The notes under the pieces: model-generated
What the model was told of the DNA's origin: nothing
The model's database searches: none
Seen by the model: the letters and a program-made list of their open reading frames with translations, nothing else
In this document: in pieces, positions 46,913-50,924 of the stretch
How the letters are laid out: every line of letters starts with the position of its first letter
Position numbering within the stretch: position 1 is the stretch's first letter
Position numbers and translations under genes: made by a program
Source of the DNA: Sulfurimonas sp.
GTDB taxonomy: Bacteria; Campylobacterota; Campylobacteria; Campylobacterales; Sulfurimonadaceae
NCBI GenBank assembly: GCA_016744115.1
Contig: JADGEZ010000013.1
Coordinates: 1 to 50,924 of the forward strand
Direction: 5' to 3'
DNA: 50,924 bases

Positions 46913-48250
46913 ATGGCTCAAAAAGCGATACGAGAATACGATGCTAAGTCAATCTTAGCAAAACATTGGAATAAATATTTTCCAGATTTTACTTATGCAT
47001 ACGAAACAGTTATGGTTCAAGATGGATCACAACTCATTGAAGCTGCCAAAACTGCCTCTTGGTTAAATGAGAAAACATTAGTTGCAAAACCAGATATGCT
47101 TTTTGGAAAGCGTGGTAAAAATGGACTAGTTCTTTTTAAAGATGCTAAACCAGGGGATGTTTCTTTAGCTAAAGCAGCACAGTGGATTGGTGAAAAATCT
47201 GCGTCAGAACAAAAAGTTTTCTTTTCTTTTGATGGTGATACACCTACAGGTGAGCCGAGTGTTGATAAATTGACACACTTTGTAGTTGAACCATTTACGC
47301 CTCACGCACAAGAAGAAGAGTATTATGTATCTGCTACTTGTGTTGGAGAAAATGATGTTATCTATATGTCTGCTGAGGGCGGAATGGAAGTTGAAGAGGG
47401 TTGGGATGATAAAGTTACAGAAGTAGCATTCCCAATTACAGCAACCGAAGAAGAGATAGCATATAAGATAAGAACAAGTGTTCCAGAAGATGTAGCACAA
47501 AAAGATAAAGCTGCTTTTGCTGAGTTTTGTATCGGTTTTTTTAGAGCATACAGAGAACTAAATTTCGCATACTTAGAAATAAATCCTTTCGTAATGCAAG
47601 GGAATAAAATAGAGTTATTAGATATGGTCGCAAAACTTGATGATACTGCTGGATTTATGATGGTAGATGAGTGGGGTGATGTTGAGTATCCTACTGCATT
47701 TGGTATGGAAGCGAAATCTCCAGAAGTTGAAGCTGTTGAAGAAGCTGATGCGAAAACTGGTGCATCTCTAAAGCTTACCTTACTTAAACCAGAAGCGAGA
47801 ATCTGGACTATGGTCGCTGGTGGCGGTGCTTCAGTTGTTTACGCTGATACTATTGCTGATATGGCAGGGATTGATGATCTTGCTAACTATGGTGAATACT
47901 CTGGTGGTCCAACTACTGGAGAGACAAAATTTTACGCAGAAACATTGCTTGATCTTATGACAAGAGAGGCAGATTCAACTGGGCGTGGAAAAGTTATGAT
48001 TATCGGTGGAGCTATTGCTAACTTTACGGATGTTGCAAAAACATTTACAGGTATTATCCAAGCCTTTGAAGTATATGCTCAGAAGATGAAAGCAGTTGAT
48101 CTTAAAATCTATGTAAGACGCGGTGGGCCAAATTATGAAAAAGGTCTCAAAGATATTAAAGAAGCGGCTGATAGATTAGGTCTATATATCGAAGTTTATG
48201 GACCAGAAACGCATGTTACTGACATCGTTCGTATGGCACTAGAGAAGTAA
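46913..48250 (+). CDS. aclB: ATP-citrate lyase beta subunit
   Basis: Small subunit of the key enzyme of the reductive TCA cycle, which splits citrate to oxaloacetate and acetyl-CoA with ATP and CoA. The 445-residue protein has an ATP-grasp-like N-terminal half (KPDMLFGKRGKNGLVLF, FAYLEINPFVMQGNKIELLDM) and a succinyl-CoA-synthetase-like C-terminal half (WTMVAGGGASVVYADTI, ANYGEYSGGPTTGETKFYA, VRRGGPNYEKGL). The length matches the separate AclB of Campylobacterota and Chlorobi. aclA follows after 9 bp. Its presence marks autotrophic carbon fixation. Confidence 0.96.
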   Translation: MAQKAIREYDAKSILAKHWNKYFPDFTYAYETVMVQDGSQLIEAAKTASWLNEKTLVAKPDMLFGKRGKNGLVLFKDAKPGDVSLAKAAQWIGEKSASEQKVFFSFDGDTPTGEPSVDKLTHFVVEPFTPHAQEEEYYVSATCVGENDVIYMSAEGGMEVEEGWDDKVTEVAFPITATEEEIAYKIRTSVPEDVAQKDKAAFAEFCIGFFRAYRELNFAYLEINPFVMQGNKIELLDMVAKLDDTAGFMMVDEWGDVEYPTAFGMEAKSPEVEAVEEADAKTGASLKLTLLKPEARIWTMVAGGGASVVYADTIADMAGIDDLANYGEYSGGPTTGETKFYAETLLDLMTREADSTGRGKVMIIGGAIANFTDVAKTFTGIIQAFEVYAQKMKAVDLKIYVRRGGPNYEKGLKDIKEAADRLGLYIEVYGPETHVTDIVRMALEK

Positions 48251-48259
48251 GGAGAAATA

Positions 48260-50065
48260 ATGGAACAACTATACACAAGAGACACACAAGCAATTTTTTG
48301 GAACAATAACACAACTGCTATTCAAAGAATGCTAGATTATGATTATACAATTCAGCGAAAAACTCCTTCAGTAGCGGCAATTGTTGCACCTACAAGTAAC
48401 AACAAATTTGAAAAATTCTTTTTTGGACCAAATGAGGTAATGATACCTTTGTTTAAAACTACCGCAACTGCAAAAGCTGCACAGCCTCAAGCTGATGTAC
48501 TTTTAAACTTTGCCTCATTTAGAACGGCGTATGATGTAACTATGGAAGCCCTAGAGATTGGTGGTTTCTCTTCTATGATGATTACAGCAGAAGGTATCCC
48601 AGAGCGATTAGCCCGTGGAATGAACCAAACTGCTCGTGAAAAAAATGTAATTATCATTGGACCTGCAACTGTTGGTGCTATCACTCCAGGTGCATTTAAA
48701 GTTGCTAACATTGGCGGAACTATTACAAATATCGTTCAATCAAAACTCCACCGTGCAGGTTCTTGTGGACTTGTGACACGATCAGGAGGTTTATTTAATG
48801 AACTCTCTAACATAATCTCTATTAATGCTGATGGTATTGCCGAGGGTGTAGCTATCGGTGGTGATAGATTTGTTGGTTCGGTATTTATTGACAATCTTCT
48901 TAGAATGGAAAAAAATCCAGCTGTTAAGTATATGATTCTTTTAGGTGAAGTTGGTGGTACTGAAGAGTATAAAGTTATAGAAGCTATTAAATCAGGTACG
49001 ATTACTAAACCAGTTATTGCATGGTGTATAGGTACTATTGCTAAGTATTATGATTCAGGTGTTCAATTTGGTCACGCAGGAGCTTCTGCAAATGGCGAGA
49101 TGGAGACAGCAGATTATAAAAACAGTGCAATGAAAGAAGTAGGTATTCATGTACCTACGTCATTCAACGAACTCCCAGCAATGATTAAAGAAGTTTTTGA
49201 ATCTCTTAAGCTAGAGGACATTCCAGAACCAGAAATGAGTACAGTCCCAGCAAGTAGAAGAAGCAAAGAGTTTATTTGTACTATTTCTGATGATAGAGGC
49301 GAAGAGTGTACCTATGCAGGTTTTCCAATCTCTTCTGTTGCGACTCCATCAACTGGTAAAGGTATCGGTGATGTAATTTCACTTTTATGGTTTAAAAAAC
49401 AGTACCCTTTATGGGCTACAGACTTTATTGAAACTGTACTTAAAACTGTTGCTGATCACGGTCCAGCAGTTTCAGGGGCTCACAATGCAAAAGTAACAGC
49501 TCGCGCTGGAAAATCTGTTGTTGAATCTCTTGTAACTGGTTTGCTAACAATCGGTCCAAGATTTGGTGGTGCAATAGATGGTGCAGCTAAGTATTTCAAA
49601 TATGCAAATGATAATAATTTAGACCCAAAAGCTTTCTTAAAATACATGAAAGGCGAGGGTGTACCAATTCCCGGAATTGGTCATCGTATCAAATCTCTTA
49701 AAAATCCAGACTTAAGAGTAACTGGTTTAATGAACTATGCAGCGGAGCATTTTCCATCAACTCCACTTCTTGATTATGCAAAAACAGTAGAAGCACTTAC
49801 AACATCTAAAAAAGAAAATCTTATCTTAAATGTTGATGGTACTATTGGTATCTTAATGGTAGATATGTGGAGAGCCTTAGGTTATTCTGAAGAAGAGATT
49901 AATGATTTTGTTGATTCAGGTACGCTAAACGCATTTTTCATAGTAGGACGAAGCATCGGTTTCATAGGACATGTACTCGATGAAAAGCGTCTTGCTATGC
50001 CAATGTACAGACACTCAATGGATGACATCCTTTACGATGTTCCAAAAGCAGAAAAGATTAAATAA
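48260..50065 (+). CDS. aclA: ATP-citrate lyase alpha subunit
   Basis: Large subunit of 601 residues. The N-terminal CoA-binding and ligase parts contain GPATVGAITPGAFKVANIGG and FGHAGASANGEMET, with the phosphohistidine His272. The C-terminal third is a citrate-synthase-like domain with GPAVSGAHNAKVTARAGK, GPRFGGAIDGAAKYF, VPIPGIGHRIKSLKNPD and GFIGHVLDEKRL. All expected motifs are present. AGGAG lies just before ATG 48260. A strong terminator follows the stop. Confidence 0.96.
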   Translation: MEQLYTRDTQAIFWNNNTTAIQRMLDYDYTIQRKTPSVAAIVAPTSNNKFEKFFFGPNEVMIPLFKTTATAKAAQPQADVLLNFASFRTAYDVTMEALEIGGFSSMMITAEGIPERLARGMNQTAREKNVIIIGPATVGAITPGAFKVANIGGTITNIVQSKLHRAGSCGLVTRSGGLFNELSNIISINADGIAEGVAIGGDRFVGSVFIDNLLRMEKNPAVKYMILLGEVGGTEEYKVIEAIKSGTITKPVIAWCIGTIAKYYDSGVQFGHAGASANGEMETADYKNSAMKEVGIHVPTSFNELPAMIKEVFESLKLEDIPEPEMSTVPASRRSKEFICTISDDRGEECTYAGFPISSVATPSTGKGIGDVISLLWFKKQYPLWATDFIETVLKTVADHGPAVSGAHNAKVTARAGKSVVESLVTGLLTIGPRFGGAIDGAAKYFKYANDNNLDPKAFLKYMKGEGVPIPGIGHRIKSLKNPDLRVTGLMNYAAEHFPSTPLLDYAKTVEALTTSKKENLILNVDGTIGILMVDMWRALGYSEEEINDFVDSGTLNAFFIVGRSIGFIGHVLDEKRLAMPMYRHSMDDILYDVPKAEKIK

Positions 50066-50073
50066 TCTTTTAC

Positions 50074-50107
50074 ACAAGGAGTTTATCTCCTTGTTTCCCT
50101 TTTTTCT
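50074..50107 (+). terminator. Rho-independent terminator of aclBA
   Basis: ACAAGGAG (50074-50081), loop TTTAT, CTCCTTGT (50087-50094): an 8-bp perfect stem followed by a T-rich run (TTCCCTTTTTTC). It lies 9 bp after the aclA stop. Confidence 0.88.
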
Positions 50108-50140
50108 AATACCTCATTTTCAGATTTCAAAATTTTTAGA

Positions 50141-50146
50141 TATACT
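50141..50146 (+). promoter_or_regulatory. -10 box of the lone pseudopilin gene
   Basis: TATACT at 50141-50146 follows a T-rich tract and lies 34 bp before ATG 50180; AGGTG at 50168-50172 is the probable ribosome binding site. Confidence 0.4.
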
Positions 50147-50179
50147 AAAGTTCAAATTAATTATTTCAGGTGTATTAAA

Positions 50180-50803
50180 ATGAAAAAAGCATTCACATTA
50201 TTAGAGCTAGTCTTTGTTATTGTAATCATAGGAATCATTTCAGTCGTAATGATTCCAAGAACAGGTTCAAATAAAGTACGCGAAGCCGCAACACAATTAG
50301 TCTCCCATATTAAATATACACAGCATTTAGCTATGGTGGACGATAGGTATGATACTAATAAAAAAAGAGGAAAATTATGGTTTGCAGAAAGATGGCAAAT
50401 TTATTTTGCAAATGATGGTAGTGGAAATAGAAATTTAGTATATACAATTTATTCAGATAGGGATAGGGCAACAAATGCTGATGGAGATGAGATTGCCCTT
50501 AACCCCCTTAATGAAAAGTTGATGACTGGAGACTCTAAATATGGTGTAGACAGTATAACAGATAAAATGAATTTAACTGCAAGTTATGGTATAGATAGTA
50601 TAGCTGGAGATATTATGACTGGTGGCTGTGTAAATAGACAGCGTTTATTTTTCGATTTTTTAGGAAGACCTCATTTTAACAATGATAATGCTCATTCAAG
50701 ATTGATGATTACCGATTGTAACATTAGTATTTGTGACAATGGGGATTGTGCAACGATTACTATTGAAGCCGAAACAGGATATGCACATATATTAGAACCT
50801 TAA
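50180..50803 (+). CDS. Type II secretion / type IV pilin-like pseudopilin (GspH/FimT-like)
   Basis: A 207-residue prepilin starting MKKA then FTLLELVFVIVIIGIISVVMIP: class III cleavage after Ala4, Glu at mature position 5, one hydrophobic helix. The globular domain has a GspH/FimT-like beginning (EAATQLVSHIKYTQHLAMVDD, WQIYFAND) and a late Cys-containing part (GGCVNRQRLFFDFLGRPH, CNISICDNGDC). It lies 25 kb from the type II secretion operon, after the aclBA terminator with its own promoter, and may serve that system or a separate pilus-like machine. Confidence 0.82.
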   Translation: MKKAFTLLELVFVIVIIGIISVVMIPRTGSNKVREAATQLVSHIKYTQHLAMVDDRYDTNKKRGKLWFAERWQIYFANDGSGNRNLVYTIYSDRDRATNADGDEIALNPLNEKLMTGDSKYGVDSITDKMNLTASYGIDSIAGDIMTGGCVNRQRLFFDFLGRPHFNNDNAHSRLMITDCNISICDNGDCATITIEAETGYAHILEP

Positions 50804-50826
50804 GCAAACCCTAAGCAATACTTCTC

Positions 50827-50924
50827 TATAATTCCCATCCACAAACAATGACACATCAAGTTAATGAGTCAAAGCGGAGACGCTAAGATTGTTTGAGATC
50901 ATTGAAAATTAAGCAAGTAATAGA
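50827..50924 (+). promoter_or_regulatory. Strong promoter and untranslated leader, possibly of an rRNA operon
   Basis: TATAAT at 50827-50832 follows the pseudopilin by 23 bp. The DNA beyond it holds no sizeable open frame: an ATG at 50849 ends after 12 codons. The sequence GATTGTTTGAGATCATTGAAAA near 50887 onward has the look of an rRNA leader or spacer with boxA-like and 'cattgaaaatt' elements, and ends AAGCAAGTAATAGA at the edge. The rRNA gene itself would lie outside the window. Confidence 0.35.

Overview
The window looks like chromosome from a chemolithoautotrophic member of the Campylobacterota, most like Sulfurimonas or a close relative. Three things point there: aclBA, the ATP-citrate lyase of the reductive TCA cycle; the flgI-flgJ-flgM-flgN-flgK order known from Campylobacter; and a dnaJ-like (cbpA) plus hspR pair of the Helicobacter kind behind a HAIR-like operator. 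Base composition is AT-rich and TTG start codons are frequent. No rRNA, tRNA or CRISPR array is visible inside the window, but its right end resembles the leader of a stable-RNA operon.

Layout. 1-1100: the tail of a PD-(D/E)XK/AAA-ATPase-like protein, a mosaic of short dispersed repeats, a small membrane protein, and a 269-bp palindromic MITE-like element lying in the leader of a Sel1-repeat gene. 1100-4207: Sel1 protein, riboflavin synthase alpha (apparently starting at ATC) and RecQ. 4392-14476: a tightly packed run of eight genes. It starts with a protein joining a degenerate Y1/REP-type transposase domain to a SapC domain, followed by a type I secretion ABC/MFP/TolC trio (sapCDEF-like), GDP-mannose dehydratase, a GDP-deoxymannose reductase-like enzyme, a glycosyltransferase and an initiating sugar-phosphate transferase. 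This resembles an S-layer export locus joined to a GDP-deoxysugar polysaccharide locus. 14531-24653: a compact type II secretion operon (G, an H-like pseudopilin, F, K, L, M, N, C, D, E, I, J), then purH.

26249-29247: an overlapping trio of PstS-like protein, porin-like protein and HD-GYP phosphodiesterase. 29390-30727: HspR-controlled cbpA-hspR. 30730-31992: murA on the minus strand. 32129-34731: a small operon of two unknown proteins, an exonuclease-fold protein with altered catalytic residues, another unknown and rsmD. 34776-37573 (minus): a three-gene island of cytosine-5 methyltransferase, DUF262 protein and HEPN protein, a probable restriction or defence system. 37733-39077 (minus): NfeD and SPFH proteins. 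39237-43152: flagellar operon with sigma54-like and sigma28-like promoters. 43171-46824: DppC/OppC-like permease, AI-2E family transporter, PabA/TrpG amidotransferase and a GT39-like membrane protein. 46913-50065: aclBA with a clear terminator. 50180-50803: a lone pseudopilin.

The strongest candidates for new biology are the transposase-SapC fusion heading the type I secretion/GDP-deoxysugar operon, and the methyltransferase-DUF262-HEPN island, which has no recognisable DNA endonuclease. Other points of note are the ATC start of riboflavin synthase, the structured element in the Sel1 leader and the altered exonuclease active site.
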